In this document: positions 41,536 through 51,460 of the stretch, in pieces
Position numbering within the stretch: position 1 is the first letter of the stretch
Layout of the letters: the number at the start of each line of letters is the position of its first letter
Assembly: GCA_021773095.1 (NCBI GenBank)
Contig: JAJFKR010000033.1
Location: forward strand, 1-64,000
Direction: 5' to 3'
Origin: Woeseiaceae bacterium
GTDB lineage: Bacteria; Pseudomonadota; Gammaproteobacteria; Steroidobacterales; Woeseiaceae
DNA length: 64,000 bases
Program-made: the position numbers and the translations under genes
Notes under the pieces: generated by a model
Told to the model about the DNA's origin: nothing
The model's database searches: none
The model's input: only the letters and a program-made list of their open reading frames with translations

Positions 41536-42615
41536 TCAGGCGTCTGCCGTTACGACGCCGCGTGCAACCTGGTCGCGCTCGATCGATTCGAAAAGTGCTT
41601 TGAAGTTGCCTTCGCCGAATCCCTCGTCCTGCTTGCGCTGAATGAACTCGAAAAAGGTCGGTCCGACCATGTTGGCCGAAAAAATCTGCAACAACAAGCG
41701 CGGCTCGTCGCCATCGGTCGTACCGTCCAGCAAGATGCCGCGCGGCTGCAACTCATCGATGGGCTCGCCATGTCCGGGAAGGCGCTCTTCCAGCATTTCA
41801 TAGTAGGCCGCAGGCGGCGCTGTCATGAATTCAATGCCCTGTTTTTGTAGCCGATCCCAGCATTCAATCAGGTTGTCGCAACTGAACGCGATGTGTTGAA
41901 TGCCTTCGCCATTGAAATCCATTAAATACTCTTCGATCTGGCCGACACCCGCCGATGCTTCCTCGTTCAGGGGAATGCGAATCTTGCCATCGGGCGCGGT
42001 CATAGCTTTTGACAGCAGACCCGTGTACTCGCCCTTGATATCGAAGTAACGAATTTCGCGGAAGTTAAACAGCTTCTCGTAGTAACTGGCCCAATACTCC
42101 ATGCGACCCCGGTAGACGTTGTGCGTCAGGTGATCGATGACATCAAATCCACAGCCTTCGGGGTGCCTATCGACACCATCGAAGAAATTGAAATCTATGT
42201 CGTAGATGGAAGTTCCGTCTTCATAGCGGTCGATCAGGTAAACGGTCGCGCCGCCAATACCTTTGATGGCGGGCAAACGCAGTTCCATAGGCCCCGTCCT
42301 AATTTCAACAGGTTGCGCACCTTGTTCAAGCGCCCGTGCGTACGCCGTGTGCGCATCCTTCACCCGAAACGCCATGCCGCAGGCACAAGGACCGTGTTCT
42401 CTGGCGAAAAAGTAGGCGGGACTATCGGGCTCGTTGTTGATAATGAAATTGATATTGCCTTGCCGCCACAGGGTGACGTTCTTGGAGCGATGCTTTGCGA
42501 TTTCGCTAAAGCCCAGCAGGGCGAATGCGCTCTCGAGTACGGCCGGGTCCGGTGCGGCGAATTCTACGAACTCAAAGCCATCGAGACCCATGGGGTTTTC
42601 AAACAAGTCTGCCAT
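41536..42615 (-). CDS. hppD: 4-Hydroxyphenylpyruvate dioxygenase
   Basis: 359 residues from the ATG at 42615; the track's longer start at 42681 adds residues without homology, and the trimmed N-terminus [20 protein letters not shown] is the usual one. Converts 4-hydroxyphenylpyruvate to homogentisate with Fe(II) and O2. The conserved C-terminal metal region includes DHLTHNVY (His), [11 protein letters not shown] (His) and TFFEFIQRK (Glu). First gene of the operon with a VOC protein, FAH and maiA, divergent from an Lrp-type regulator. Confidence 0.95.
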   Translation of the reverse strand: MADLFENPMGLDGFEFVEFAAPDPAVLESAFALLGFSEIAKHRSKNVTLWRQGNINFIINNEPDSPAYFFAREHGPCACGMAFRVKDAHTAYARALEQGAQPVEIRTGPMELRLPAIKGIGGATVYLIDRYEDGTSIYDIDFNFFDGVDRHPEGCGFDVIDHLTHNVYRGRMEYWASYYEKLFNFREIRYFDIKGEYTGLLSKAMTAPDGKIRIPLNEEASAGVGQIEEYLMDFNGEGIQHIAFSCDNLIECWDRLQKQGIEFMTAPPAAYYEMLEERLPGHGEPIDELQPRGILLDGTTDGDEPRLLLQIFSANMVGPTFFEFIQRKQDEGFGEGNFKALFESIERDQVARGVVTADA

Positions 42616-42668
42616 TGAACTGTCCTTTGTCTTACAAAACTTTTCGACAGTATGCGCGGAATTATGAG

Positions 42669-42723
42669 AAACAGTGCCCAAATTGCACCGTTTTGATAGA
42701 ATATATGAACCGAACGTTTCATA
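42669..42723. promoter_or_regulatory. Two palindromes between hppD and its Lrp-type regulator
   Basis: AAACAGTGC (42669-42677) and GCACCGTTT (42685-42693) are inverse copies with one mismatch. A second palindrome, TATGAAC..GTTTCATA, spans 42704-42723. They lie in the shared promoter region of the divergent genes, a likely binding area for the regulator. Confidence 0.5.
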
Positions 42724-42752
42724 TTAGTACCAAATATGGTTAGGAAGTGCGA

Positions 42753-43211
42753 ATGAAGTTGTCCAGAACTGATCGACGGCTACTGAATGAATTACAAACC
42801 GATGCGACACGAAATCAAAGCGAGCTTGCCGAGATTGTCGGCATGTCCAGAACCTCTTGCTGGCGTAGGATCCGGGATTTTGAAGAGGCGGGATTGATCG
42901 AACGGCAGGTCGCATTACTCAACCCCAAAGTAGCGGGTTTTAATATTCAGGTTTTGCTACTGGTTGCAATGACCGAGCATACTGATGAGAACCGCCAGAA
43001 CTTCGAACGTCATGTGTCCTTGTTGCCGGAAGTTACCGAGTGTTTCTCCGTGTCCGGTGATCGCGACTACGTGCTGCATGTGGTCGTACAGGATATGGAC
43101 ACTTATAACGAGTTCCTCAACGCGGAGGTACTCAAACACTCTGCAGTTCGATCAGCGAGCTCCACTTTTGTCCTGCGGCGCGTAAAGTATTCGACGGTAC
43201 TGCCGCTGTGA
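42753..43211 (+). CDS. Lrp/AsnC family regulator of the tyrosine operon (probable)
   Basis: 152 residues: N-terminal HTH (LLNELQTDATRNQSELAEIV, MSRTSCWRRIRDFEEAGLI) and C-terminal RAM/AsnC ligand domain (VLLLVAMTEHTDENRQNFE, VSGDRDYVLHVVVQDMDTYN). The start is the ATG at 42753, with AGGAAG upstream; the track's GTG at 42747 is less likely. Divergent from hppD, and a close paralogue of the regulator at 56107, which faces the indolepyruvate oxidoreductase. Aromatic amino acids or keto-acids are plausible ligands (inference). Confidence 0.9.
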   Translation: MKLSRTDRRLLNELQTDATRNQSELAEIVGMSRTSCWRRIRDFEEAGLIERQVALLNPKVAGFNIQVLLLVAMTEHTDENRQNFERHVSLLPEVTECFSVSGDRDYVLHVVVQDMDTYNEFLNAEVLKHSAVRSASSTFVLRRVKYSTVLPL

Positions 43212-43239
43212 TTGTGTATATGGCTCGCCTTTGCAGGAA

Positions 43240-44079
43240 TTAATGGGCGTGGTCTGGTAGCGAATTCAGGGCATTCTTGCTTGTGCGCAGCCGGTCGACC
43301 GCAGTTTCACCGCTCGCCAGCGCCAGTGCGACATGGATTGCGTCGAGTAGTGCGAGCTGAGCGAGGCGCGAACTCATCGGCGTATAGACGCTGGTGTCCT
43401 CGATTACCTGGCAGGGGAAGAGCAAAGTCGCTTTGTTCGCCAGCTCCGACTCGGGATTGGTGATCGCGATAACGGTGGCACCGCGACCACTGGCGAGCTC
43501 TGCAGCGCGCGAAAATTCCGTCCAGCGCCCCGTGTGCGAGAGCAAGATCAGCACATCATCGGGCTCTGCTATCGATGCGAATTGCAGGATCATCGGAGTG
43601 TCGTTCAGCGACGAGCAAGGTACGCCAAGCCGAAAGAATTTATGGCATGCGTCTCTGGCAACGTGGCCCGATGCGCCAAGCCCTGCGAAGGCAATTTGCC
43701 GGGCATTCGTCATCGCTGCTACGGCTTTGTCGATGGGCATGGCGGACAGCTGCGAGCGCATCTCGATCAACGATTGAATGGACGCATCCATTACCTTAAG
43801 AACGGCGTCAGCGCTGGAATCGTCGGGACTTACATCGCGATGCACGTAGCTCGCTGGGCTGCTGAGCGACTCCGCCAGGCGTACGCCGAGATCCCTGAAT
43901 CCATTCAACCCGACGCGCCGGCAAAATCTGACGACCGTCGGTTCACTGCTGCCACTCTCTCTTGAAACGAGTGCAAGAGTCGCCCCGACTGCCTCCTTGG
44001 GGTGGGCGAGTATCCATTGGGCAACACGTTTTTCGGCGCTGCTCAGGTCGCTGACTGACTGTTGGATCGTGACAAGCAT
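43240..44079 (-). CDS. hexR: HexR, RpiR/MurR-family repressor of central carbon genes
   Basis: 279 residues: N-terminal RpiR HTH (SAEKRVAQWILAHPKEAVGA, SSEPTVVRFCRRVGLNGFRD) and a SIS sugar-phosphate domain (RQIAFAGLGASGHVARDACH, DVLILLSHTGRW). HexR-type repressors release DNA on binding KDPG, the Entner-Doudoroff intermediate. It faces zwf across a 96-bp gap with palindromes of the TGTAG..CTACA type, matching that role. Confidence 0.92.
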   Translation of the reverse strand: MLVTIQQSVSDLSSAEKRVAQWILAHPKEAVGATLALVSRESGSSEPTVVRFCRRVGLNGFRDLGVRLAESLSSPASYVHRDVSPDDSSADAVLKVMDASIQSLIEMRSQLSAMPIDKAVAAMTNARQIAFAGLGASGHVARDACHKFFRLGVPCSSLNDTPMILQFASIAEPDDVLILLSHTGRWTEFSRAAELASGRGATVIAITNPESELANKATLLFPCQVIEDTSVYTPMSSRLAQLALLDAIHVALALASGETAVDRLRTSKNALNSLPDHAH

Positions 44080-44158
44080 GTAGTAAAGCTACAACAAAAT
44101 ATAAGGAAATGCGATGTGAAATAGCTAATTTGACGAAATATATAGTAAACTTTCACTA
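44079..44158. promoter_or_regulatory. Candidate HexR operator region between hexR and zwf
   Basis: TGTAGTAAAGCTACA (44079-44093) is a near-palindrome with TGTAG/CTACA arms, and TAGTAAACTTTCACTA near 44143-44158 is a degenerate second copy just ahead of zwf. Both resemble known HexR-type sites (TGTARTAAA..TTACA). The first overlaps the hexR start codon, consistent with autoregulation. Confidence 0.5.
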
Positions 44159-44175
44159 ATTCGTAAGGAAATCGC

Positions 44176-45648
44176 ATGGCTCAACTCGTTCCAGTCGACC
44201 CGTTCGACCTGATTATCTTCGGCGGCACCGGCGATCTCGCCATGCGCAAGTTATTACCTGCGCTTTACCATCGCGATTGCGACGGGCAACTGACCGCCGA
44301 TAGCCGCATCATTGCGGCCAGTCGTGGCGCACTGTCACAAGACGAGTACCTGGCGAGCGTCGAAGCGGCGCTGCGAGAAAATCTCGGAGAGGGCGACTTT
44401 GACGAGACTCACTGGAGTCAGTTCAGCAAGCGATTGCATTACGCACAAGCCGATGCATTTGATCACGAAAACTGGAACGACCTGGTCGATGTGCTTGCTG
44501 GCCGTGAAGACCGAGTCCGCGTCGCTTATCTCGCGACAGCGCCGAGTTTATTTGGCCCTTTGGCAAACGGACTAAAGACGAACGGTCTGGTCACCGACTC
44601 AAGTCGTATTGTTCTTGAGAAACCTCTGGGTCGCGATCTCGAGTCGGCACGCGAGATCAACAACGCAGTTGGCGAGTGTTTTCGCGAGAACCAGATTTAT
44701 CGCATCGATCACTACCTGGGTAAGGAAACGGTACAGAATCTGCTGGCATTGCGTTTCGGCAATTCGCTGTTTGAGCCGTTGTGGCGACGTAGCGCTATTG
44801 ACCACGTGCAGTTTACAGTTGCCGAAGACCTCGGAGTCGGTGGACGTGTTGAGTTTTACGATGGAGTGGGCGCGTTACGCGACATGGTCCAAAACCACCT
44901 TCTGCAACTGGTTTGCTTGTTCGCGATGGAGCCACCATCAAGCCTCGACCAGAATGCCGTTCGCGACGAAAAGATTAAGGTGTTGCGTTCGCTAAAACCT
45001 GTTTCGGCAGAAAATGCCCGTACGAATACCGTTCGTGGCCAATACACCGAAGGTGCTGTCAAAGGTAAGGCCGTTGCCGGATTTCGGGATGAGCTGTCGG
45101 CCAAAGACAGCACGACCGAAACATTTGTCGCACTCAAACTCGAAATCGAAAACTGGCGCTGGTCCGGTGTGCCCTTTTATCTTCGAACCGGGAAACGCCT
45201 GAAGGCCAAACACTCCGAAATTGTCGTCCAGTTCCAGGACGTTCCGCATTCGATTTTCCCGGAACAGGAATACAACGTTTCACCGAATCTGATGCGCATT
45301 CGCCTGCAGCCCGATGAGGGAGTGCAGCTGTCGGTGATGGCGAAAGAGCCAGGTCCGGGCGGATTCGATCTGCGACCAGTGTCGCTGGATCTTAGTTTCG
45401 CCGAAACGTTTGGCATTCGTTATCCGGATGCTTACGAGCGCCTGTTGATGGAAGTACTGCGCGGCAACCCGGCACTGTTCATGCGGCGCGACGAGGTGGA
45501 GGCCGCCTGGGAATGGATCGACGGCATTATCGAGGGCTGGCAGGTATCGAAGCTGAAAGTCGATTCTTACGTTTCAGGCTCCTGGGGGCCAACGGCATCA
45601 TCAATGTTACTCGATCGTGATGGTCGTGCGTGGCATCAGGAAAGCTGA
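44176..45648 (+). CDS. zwf: Glucose-6-phosphate 1-dehydrogenase
   Basis: 490 residues, full length. Oxidises glucose 6-phosphate to 6-phosphogluconolactone. The nucleotide-binding N-terminus is IIFGGTGDLAMRKLLPALY and the active site RIDHYLGKETVQNLLALRF. First gene of zwf-pgl-edd-eda-glk, which runs the Entner-Doudoroff pathway. Confidence 0.97.
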   Translation: MAQLVPVDPFDLIIFGGTGDLAMRKLLPALYHRDCDGQLTADSRIIAASRGALSQDEYLASVEAALRENLGEGDFDETHWSQFSKRLHYAQADAFDHENWNDLVDVLAGREDRVRVAYLATAPSLFGPLANGLKTNGLVTDSSRIVLEKPLGRDLESAREINNAVGECFRENQIYRIDHYLGKETVQNLLALRFGNSLFEPLWRRSAIDHVQFTVAEDLGVGGRVEFYDGVGALRDMVQNHLLQLVCLFAMEPPSSLDQNAVRDEKIKVLRSLKPVSAENARTNTVRGQYTEGAVKGKAVAGFRDELSAKDSTTETFVALKLEIENWRWSGVPFYLRTGKRLKAKHSEIVVQFQDVPHSIFPEQEYNVSPNLMRIRLQPDEGVQLSVMAKEPGPGGFDLRPVSLDLSFAETFGIRYPDAYERLLMEVLRGNPALFMRRDEVEAAWEWIDGIIEGWQVSKLKVDSYVSGSWGPTASSMLLDRDGRAWHQES

Positions 45649-45649
45649 A

Positions 45650-46333
45650 ATGGCGGAAGTATTAAAATTCGAAAGCAAAGAGGCTGCATCCGCCGCGGCA
45701 GCAGCGCGTATCGCTGGCCGGATTAGCGCGCAACTGGATCGCGACGATAAGGCAAGCTTTGTCGTCAGCGGTGGCACGACGCCGGCACAATGCCTGGATT
45801 ACCTGTCGGGCTACTCTCTGGATTGGGACAAGGTGCTGGTTGCCTTGTCTGACGAGCGCTGGGTTTCAGGCGACCATGAGGATAGCAACGAACGACTGGT
45901 ACGGGAGACCTTGATCAAGGACGAGGCGGCTTCGCTGAACGTATTATCCGTTTATCAAGATGACCTGACCGTCGATGAGCGATGCGACTCACTGCAGTCC
46001 CAATTACCGGCGTCCGGCTTCGCCTGCTCAATGGTCGGCATGGGTACGGATGGACATTTTGCGTCGTTGTTCCCCGACTCCGACAGCTTGGGCGCTAGCT
46101 TGAATCCTGACAGCAAACGGTTTTACGTGCCGGTTCGCACGACCTCCAGCCCGCATCCAAGAATTAGCATGACCCTGAGCGCATTGTTGAAAAGCGATGA
46201 GATCTTGTTGCTGTTCTTCGGCGCAGAAAAATTCGCTGTTTACGAACAAGCCGAAGCAGGCGACAAAACCTATCCGATCGCAGCGTTACTGGCGCAACAG
46301 AACGTTCCGGTCAGCACTTACTGGGCACCCTGA
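45650..46333 (+). CDS. pgl: 6-Phosphogluconolactonase
   Basis: 227 residues from the ATG at 45650 just after the zwf stop (the track's 45617 start overlaps zwf). DevB-type enzyme: [25 protein letters not shown] and [17 protein letters not shown] are characteristic. It converts the lactone to 6-phosphogluconate, which edd then uses. Confidence 0.94.
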   Translation: MAEVLKFESKEAASAAAAARIAGRISAQLDRDDKASFVVSGGTTPAQCLDYLSGYSLDWDKVLVALSDERWVSGDHEDSNERLVRETLIKDEAASLNVLSVYQDDLTVDERCDSLQSQLPASGFACSMVGMGTDGHFASLFPDSDSLGASLNPDSKRFYVPVRTTSSPHPRISMTLSALLKSDEILLLFFGAEKFAVYEQAEAGDKTYPIAALLAQQNVPVSTYWAP

Positions 46334-46355
46334 ACCTCACAGAGAGATTGCAGAA

Positions 46356-48161
46356 ATGAATCCCGTTATAGAAGAAGTGACGCTGCGCATTACCGAGCGC
46401 AGCAAAGACAGTCGCGCCGCCTATCTTGAGCGCATAACGGCGGCTGCGAATAAAGGTCCGGCGCGCGGAACACTATCCTGCAGCAACCTGGCGCATGGAT
46501 TTGCAGCTTGTGGTGCCGCTGACAAATCGGCGCTATCCGGCGATGTCGTACCCAATATTGCGATCGTGTCCGCGTACAACGACATGCTTAGTGCTCATCA
46601 GCCGTTTGAGGGCTACCCGGCAACGATTCGTGATGCGGCGGCCAAACACGGCGCGGTCGCACAATTTGCAGGTGGCGTGCCGGCAATGTGCGACGGGGTT
46701 ACGCAGGGGCAGGATGGTATGGACCTGTCATTGTTCAGTCGTGACGTGATCGCATTGTCGACGGCCATCGCCCTGTCTCACAACATGTTCGACGGCGTAT
46801 TGTGCCTGGGCGTTTGCGACAAGATCGTCCCCGGCCTCCTAATTGGCGCGTTGTCGTTCGGTCATTTGCCGGTCGTATTTGTGCCGGCCGGGCCGATGGT
46901 GTCCGGCCTGGGCAACAAGGAAAAGGCGCGTATTCGGGAAGAGTATGCGACAGGAAAGATCGGCCGTGATGAGTTACTCGCTGCGGAGTCGGCTGCCTAC
47001 CACTCGCCCGGAACCTGCACGTTTTATGGCACCGCAAACACGAATCAAATGCTTATGGAATTCGTCGGCCTGCAACTGCCGGGTGGCTCTTTCGTTAATC
47101 CAGGCACAGAGTTAAGAGATAAGCTGACCGCGGAAGCCGTTACTACGGTTCTCAACAAGACACATCTTGGCAATGACTACTTGCCACTGGCTAAAGTCAT
47201 TGACGAAAAAGCGATCGTGAACGGCATCGCTGGTCTTCTGGCAACGGGAGGCTCAACCAATCACACCATACACATCGTCGCTATTGCTGCCGCGGCTGGC
47301 ATCAGGATTGACTGGCAGGATTTCTCCGACTTGTCGGCCGTGATACCTCAGCTATCACGTGTGTATCCGAACGGGACTGCCGATGTGAATCACTTTCACG
47401 CAGCCGGAGGGCTCGGATTCATAATGTCCGATATGCTGGACAACGGATTGCTGCACGAAGACGTAAATACGATTCTCGGTTCCGGCCTACGACGATTTTG
47501 CCAGGAGCCGCATCTCGACAATGGCGATCTGGTTTGGAAAGGCACGCAAGAGCAGTCGCTGGACGACGACATAGTGCGGTCGTGCGCTGCGCCTTTTAAT
47601 AGTGAGGGTGGATTGCAGCTCGTTTCCGGTAACGTCGGTCGTGCGATGGTCAAAGTGTCCGCGGTGGACCTGCAGTACCAGGCGATCGAGGCGCCGGCAA
47701 AAGTATTCCGGTCACAACAGGCATTTGTTGATGCGTTTAACGACGGTGAGCTGGAACAGGATTTTGTCGCTGTATTGTCGTGCCAGGGGCCACGCGCGAA
47801 CGGCATGCCGGAACTGCACAAATTGACGCCGTATCTCGGTGTATTGCAAAACCGCGGGTTCAAGGTCGCGCTGGTAACGGATGGCCGCATGTCGGGCGCG
47901 TCCGGGAAGGTGCTCGCGGCGATACAGGTGTCGCCTGAGGCGACCTTCGGCGGCGTGATCGGAAAAATCCGCGATGGTGACATGATCACCGTCGATGCGA
48001 CGAGTGGCCTGTTGTCAGTCGCCGCCAGTGACGATATCGAGTTGCGAGAGGCCGTATTAGTTGAAGCACCGCAACAGGGTATGGGCCGTGAATTATTCGG
48101 TGTATTTCGTGAGCGGGCAGGGAGTGCCGAAGTCGGCGCCAGCCTGTTCACTGGAGCTTAG
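46356..48161 (+). CDS. edd: Phosphogluconate dehydratase
   Basis: About 601 residues from the ATG at 46356; the track's earlier start runs through pgl in another frame. Dehydrates 6-phosphogluconate to KDPG. IlvD/Edd-family [4Fe-4S] cysteines lie in [12 protein letters not shown] and GVCDKIVPG, with further motifs GSTNHTIH and [10 protein letters not shown]. It is followed 2 bp later by eda. Confidence 0.96.
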   Translation: MNPVIEEVTLRITERSKDSRAAYLERITAAANKGPARGTLSCSNLAHGFAACGAADKSALSGDVVPNIAIVSAYNDMLSAHQPFEGYPATIRDAAAKHGAVAQFAGGVPAMCDGVTQGQDGMDLSLFSRDVIALSTAIALSHNMFDGVLCLGVCDKIVPGLLIGALSFGHLPVVFVPAGPMVSGLGNKEKARIREEYATGKIGRDELLAAESAAYHSPGTCTFYGTANTNQMLMEFVGLQLPGGSFVNPGTELRDKLTAEAVTTVLNKTHLGNDYLPLAKVIDEKAIVNGIAGLLATGGSTNHTIHIVAIAAAAGIRIDWQDFSDLSAVIPQLSRVYPNGTADVNHFHAAGGLGFIMSDMLDNGLLHEDVNTILGSGLRRFCQEPHLDNGDLVWKGTQEQSLDDDIVRSCAAPFNSEGGLQLVSGNVGRAMVKVSAVDLQYQAIEAPAKVFRSQQAFVDAFNDGELEQDFVAVLSCQGPRANGMPELHKLTPYLGVLQNRGFKVALVTDGRMSGASGKVLAAIQVSPEATFGGVIGKIRDGDMITVDATSGLLSVAASDDIELREAVLVEAPQQGMGRELFGVFRERAGSAEVGASLFTGA

Positions 48162-48163
48162 CC

Positions 48164-48787
48164 ATGGATGCAAGCAAATTACTCGCCGGTAGCAGGGTCG
48201 TTCCGGTTGTTGTTTTGGCAAATGCCGATATCGCTGTGCCATTGGCGGAAGCGCTGCTCGAGGGCGGTCTTGGCGTCATCGAAGTCACGCTCAGGACGGA
48301 CGACGCGTTGCAGGGCATCGAAAAAATTGCGAAATCCGTTCCCGAGATGATTGTCGGTGCCGGCAGCCTGCGGCGTCCGGAGCAGTTCGCAGACATTGCA
48401 GCGGCGGGAGCGAGATTCGCCGTAAGTCCGGGTTCGTCGTTGCGACTACACACCGCCGCGAACGACCACAAGATGCCATTTATTCCGGGTGCAGCGACGC
48501 CTTCAGAAATGATCGCGCTTTTCGAACACGGCTATCAGCTGCAGAAATTTTTTCCGGCAGAGCTGGCGGGTGGCCGACCTTTCCTCAAGGCCGTTGGCGC
48601 ACCATTGCCCGAAGTGAGTTTCATGCCGACCGGCGGAATAACACCGGACAATGCGATGGATTACCTGAAAATGGATAACGTTGCCTGCATCGGCGGTTCG
48701 TGGATTACTCCCGCCAAGCTACAAACCAGTGGAGATCTTGACGCCATCCGGCAGATCGCAGTCGGTGCGGCCAGCCTGATGGTGTGA
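48164..48787 (+). CDS. eda: KDPG aldolase (bifunctional 4-hydroxy-2-oxoglutarate/KDPG aldolase)
   Basis: 207 residues. Cleaves KDPG to pyruvate and glyceraldehyde 3-phosphate. The Schiff-base lysine lies in QKFFPAELAGG, the general base Glu in VIEVTLRT, and the phosphate site in PTGGITPDN and IGGSWI. The usual GAGTV loop reads GAGSLRRPEQ here. Confidence 0.96.
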   Translation: MDASKLLAGSRVVPVVVLANADIAVPLAEALLEGGLGVIEVTLRTDDALQGIEKIAKSVPEMIVGAGSLRRPEQFADIAAAGARFAVSPGSSLRLHTAANDHKMPFIPGAATPSEMIALFEHGYQLQKFFPAELAGGRPFLKAVGAPLPEVSFMPTGGITPDNAMDYLKMDNVACIGGSWITPAKLQTSGDLDAIRQIAVGAASLMV

Positions 48788-48798
48788 GAGCATGAGGA

Positions 48799-49776
48799 AT
48801 GACAGACAGAACATTACTGATCGGTGACATTGGTGGCACGAATGCGCGATTCGCGATAGCGGACCCTGAGCGCCCAGGTTTTTCCAATGCGATGACCCTG
48901 CAGTGTGCTGACTACGCTTCTGCAGACGATGCGATCCGTCATTTTCTCAGCGAGTTATCGGTCAGTGCGCCGGACGTGATTTGTCTTGCGGTCGCCGGCC
49001 CCGTCGTTGGCAACACCGTGCAGTTTACCAATAATCACTGGACGCTAAACGCTGAGGAGATTGCTTCTGACTTCAGTATTGATGACATAAGACTGCTGAA
49101 TGACTTCGAAGCGGTCGCTTATTCGATTCCGCGATTGTCTGCGGAAGACTCGGTGGTGGTCGGTTTACCGGATCGACGGCCGGCACTTGACGACGATTTT
49201 AACATCGCGATTCTCGGTCCGGGAACAGGATTGGGCACTGCCGGGCTCATACGGCGCGGGCCAGCTGTTATGCCCATCGTCGCGGAAGGCGGCCATGTCG
49301 GCTTCGCGCCGAAGTCCCAGGTGCAGGTCGATATTCTCAACGCATTACGCGGTAAATTTGATCGTGTTTCGGTTGAGCGCCTGCTGTCAGGATCGGGAAT
49401 CGAGAACATTCACTGGGCGCTGACGCGAATTCATGGTGAGCAACGGACGCAGTTATCTGCAGAGGAAATATTTGCACAAAGTGGTGCCAATGGTGACGCG
49501 CGTGCCACCGAGACGACGCAAATGTTCTTTGAAATACTGGGACAGGTTGCCGGCGATCTGGCCTTGATCCTCGGAGCCGTAGACGGTGTTTACATCGCCG
49601 GCGGAATCGCAAAACGCTATCCAGCCTTGCTGCAGAAAAGCGGCTTCCGCAACGCGTTTGATAATAAGGGTAGGTATCGTACCTACATGGAACGCATTCC
49701 AACGCTACTCATTACCCACGATGAACCGGGTTTGCTGGGCGCCGCTTATTGTGCGCTGGAGCTGTCATCTTCCTGA
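48799..49776 (+). CDS. glk: Glucokinase
   Basis: 325 residues of the bacterial Glk family: ATP/phosphate motif IGDIGGTNARFAIAD, the sugar-binding LNDFEAVAYSIP, and LGPGTGLGTAGLI. Phosphorylates glucose at the entrance of the pathway encoded by the preceding genes. Its last 31 bp overlap the convergent DUF2189 gene. Confidence 0.95.
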   Translation: MTDRTLLIGDIGGTNARFAIADPERPGFSNAMTLQCADYASADDAIRHFLSELSVSAPDVICLAVAGPVVGNTVQFTNNHWTLNAEEIASDFSIDDIRLLNDFEAVAYSIPRLSAEDSVVVGLPDRRPALDDDFNIAILGPGTGLGTAGLIRRGPAVMPIVAEGGHVGFAPKSQVQVDILNALRGKFDRVSVERLLSGSGIENIHWALTRIHGEQRTQLSAEEIFAQSGANGDARATETTQMFFEILGQVAGDLALILGAVDGVYIAGGIAKRYPALLQKSGFRNAFDNKGRYRTYMERIPTLLITHDEPGLLGAAYCALELSSS

Positions 49777-50597
49777 GTGTTTTTCTCCGCGCGCGGCACT
49801 GACGTAATACCAACCTGATGACGCGGAAATGCGTCCGCGTCGATAGTCTCGAGATAGCCGTGCCAGGCGGCGTAGCCGATGACCGGTATGATGACGATCA
49901 GCCCGACAAACGCCGTCGCTACGCCTACCAGTAGTGACAGCACAACGATCGTGAGCCAAACGAACATCGCCCCCTTATTGCGCAATACGGCATTCACCGA
50001 CGTGACGATCGATGTAATGCTATCGACATCGCGATGCATGATCATCGGTAGCGAAAAGGCGCTGGCGGAGAAAGTGACAGCGGCGAATACGGCGCCTATC
50101 GTCGTGCCAAAAGCGAAAAAGCTGACGAGGTCCATTGTTGTCGTGTCGCCGTCCGTCGGAAAAAACACGCTGACCATGACCGCTGCTCGTGCCCAGACAA
50201 GAAAGATGATCATCAGCACCAGCGCGAAAACCATCTCATTCCCGAAATGTCGCTTAAACGCCGCGCGAATGCTGCGCACCATCAGGGGGCGTTGGCCGCG
50301 CTCGAGTTGGGCGCTGATGGCATAAAGACCAATACAGGTGAGTGGCGCCAAAAACACAAAACCGCCGAGCATCGCGAACATGATCCACTGACTGCCTCGA
50401 ATCCACGCCAGTAAACAAACGATGCCGATCAGGGTGGCAACGGTCAGTCCGTAGGTGAGGCTTTGTTGCGGTGCTTGCATCAGGTCATTGATGCCGGCCC
50501 GGACCCATCCAAAGGGTGCCCATGGGGATAACTTCCGGCACGGAGCGGCGAACGGTAGTTCATCGCGGTTAATCGGCGTTCGGTCTTCCTCTGTCAT
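49746..50597 (-). CDS. DUF2189 multi-pass membrane protein
   Basis: 283 residues with about six hydrophobic segments (LTYGLTVATLIGIVCLLAWI, WIMFAMLGGFVFLAPLTCIG, MVFALVLMIIFLVWARAAVM). The PFGWVRAGINDLMQAPQQSL entry and the repeated small-residue TM pattern fit the DUF2189 family, which has no known biochemical function. Overlaps the end of glk in the opposite direction and is 15 bp after the methyltransferase stop, so probably co-transcribed with it. Confidence 0.85.
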   Translation of the reverse strand: MTEEDRTPINRDELPFAAPCRKLSPWAPFGWVRAGINDLMQAPQQSLTYGLTVATLIGIVCLLAWIRGSQWIMFAMLGGFVFLAPLTCIGLYAISAQLERGQRPLMVRSIRAAFKRHFGNEMVFALVLMIIFLVWARAAVMVSVFFPTDGDTTTMDLVSFFAFGTTIGAVFAAVTFSASAFSLPMIMHRDVDSITSIVTSVNAVLRNKGAMFVWLTIVVLSLLVGVATAFVGLIVIIPVIGYAAWHGYLETIDADAFPRHQVGITSVPRAEKNTQEDDSSSAQ

Positions 50598-50612
50598 TGC
50601 CGATTATTGGCA

Positions 50613-51305
50613 TTAAGCAGACGGATTTTCAAGCACCCGGACGGCCACCTGTTGTCCGGTCACGGAATAAGCGATGTACTCATAAGTCAGCCCGGACTTA
50701 TCGACGTACTCCTGAAACGCTTTGAACTCGTGTTGTTGCCAACGGTGGAAATTATAGTACTCGTCGAACAGGATGATCGAACCTGTCTGTAGCCTGTGGC
50801 CTAGCAGGTCGAAAATTGTGACGGTTGATGAATACAAATCGCAGTCGACGTGCAGGAAAGCGATCGGGTCGGTATGCGATTCGAGAAAGCCCGGCAGGGT
50901 TGCGTCGAAATAACCCACGTGAAATTCGACATTATCCGGCACCTTGGGCATTTGTTTCTGTGCGAACGCGCCGATCGGATTGCCGTTCCAGTGCTCCTGA
51001 ATACCTTCAAACGAATCGAAGCCGTGCACGGCGCCATCAACCACGGATGCGATCCAGCGCATTGATTTACCTCTGCCGACGCCGAACTCCAGAGTCAGGC
51101 CGTCGGATTTGACCTGATCAAGCGCGTACCTGACCAGCTGCGGGTGCTTTTCAAAATACGGCGCGTCGACCATATTTGCACTGATGTAAGCCAGCGTGTC
51201 TTTTTTGGCCGCGAGATTCATGTCAACGAGGAGATTGGACGAGTAATGCTTGAGCATGAATCGCCTGAAAATGAACTCACTCAGGGTGCGTTTGAATAGG
51301 GGCAT
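50613..51305 (-). CDS. TylF/macrocin-type class I SAM-dependent methyltransferase
   Basis: 230 residues. SAM motif I is LTLEFGVGRGKSMRWIAS; an acidic HGFDSFEG follows, and AFLHVDCDLYSSTVTIFDLL is typical of TylF-like methyltransferases; FDEYYNFHRW is a further family mark. Likely methylates a small molecule or sugar; no biosynthetic cluster surrounds it. Confidence 0.85.
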   Translation of the reverse strand: MPLFKRTLSEFIFRRFMLKHYSSNLLVDMNLAAKKDTLAYISANMVDAPYFEKHPQLVRYALDQVKSDGLTLEFGVGRGKSMRWIASVVDGAVHGFDSFEGIQEHWNGNPIGAFAQKQMPKVPDNVEFHVGYFDATLPGFLESHTDPIAFLHVDCDLYSSTVTIFDLLGHRLQTGSIILFDEYYNFHRWQQHEFKAFQEYVDKSGLTYEYIAYSVTGQQVAVRVLENPSA

Positions 51306-51460
51306 TTGCAGGTCTCGGGATCGCTAATTTAACGCCGCGTACGGTATCACATGATTCGCCGGAAAGTGCGCTACATCCTATTTGACAAGGGCTGGGGCCG
51401 TATTGCGGTCAGGCTGCAGGAAGGTCCACCGCTCCTGAAAGTCCTTGGCCCCAAACGCTT

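Noticed and set aside
44079-44158. A Pho- or CRP-type site in the hexR-zwf gap
   Set aside because: No recognisable consensus; the TGTAG/CTACA palindrome fits HexR better.
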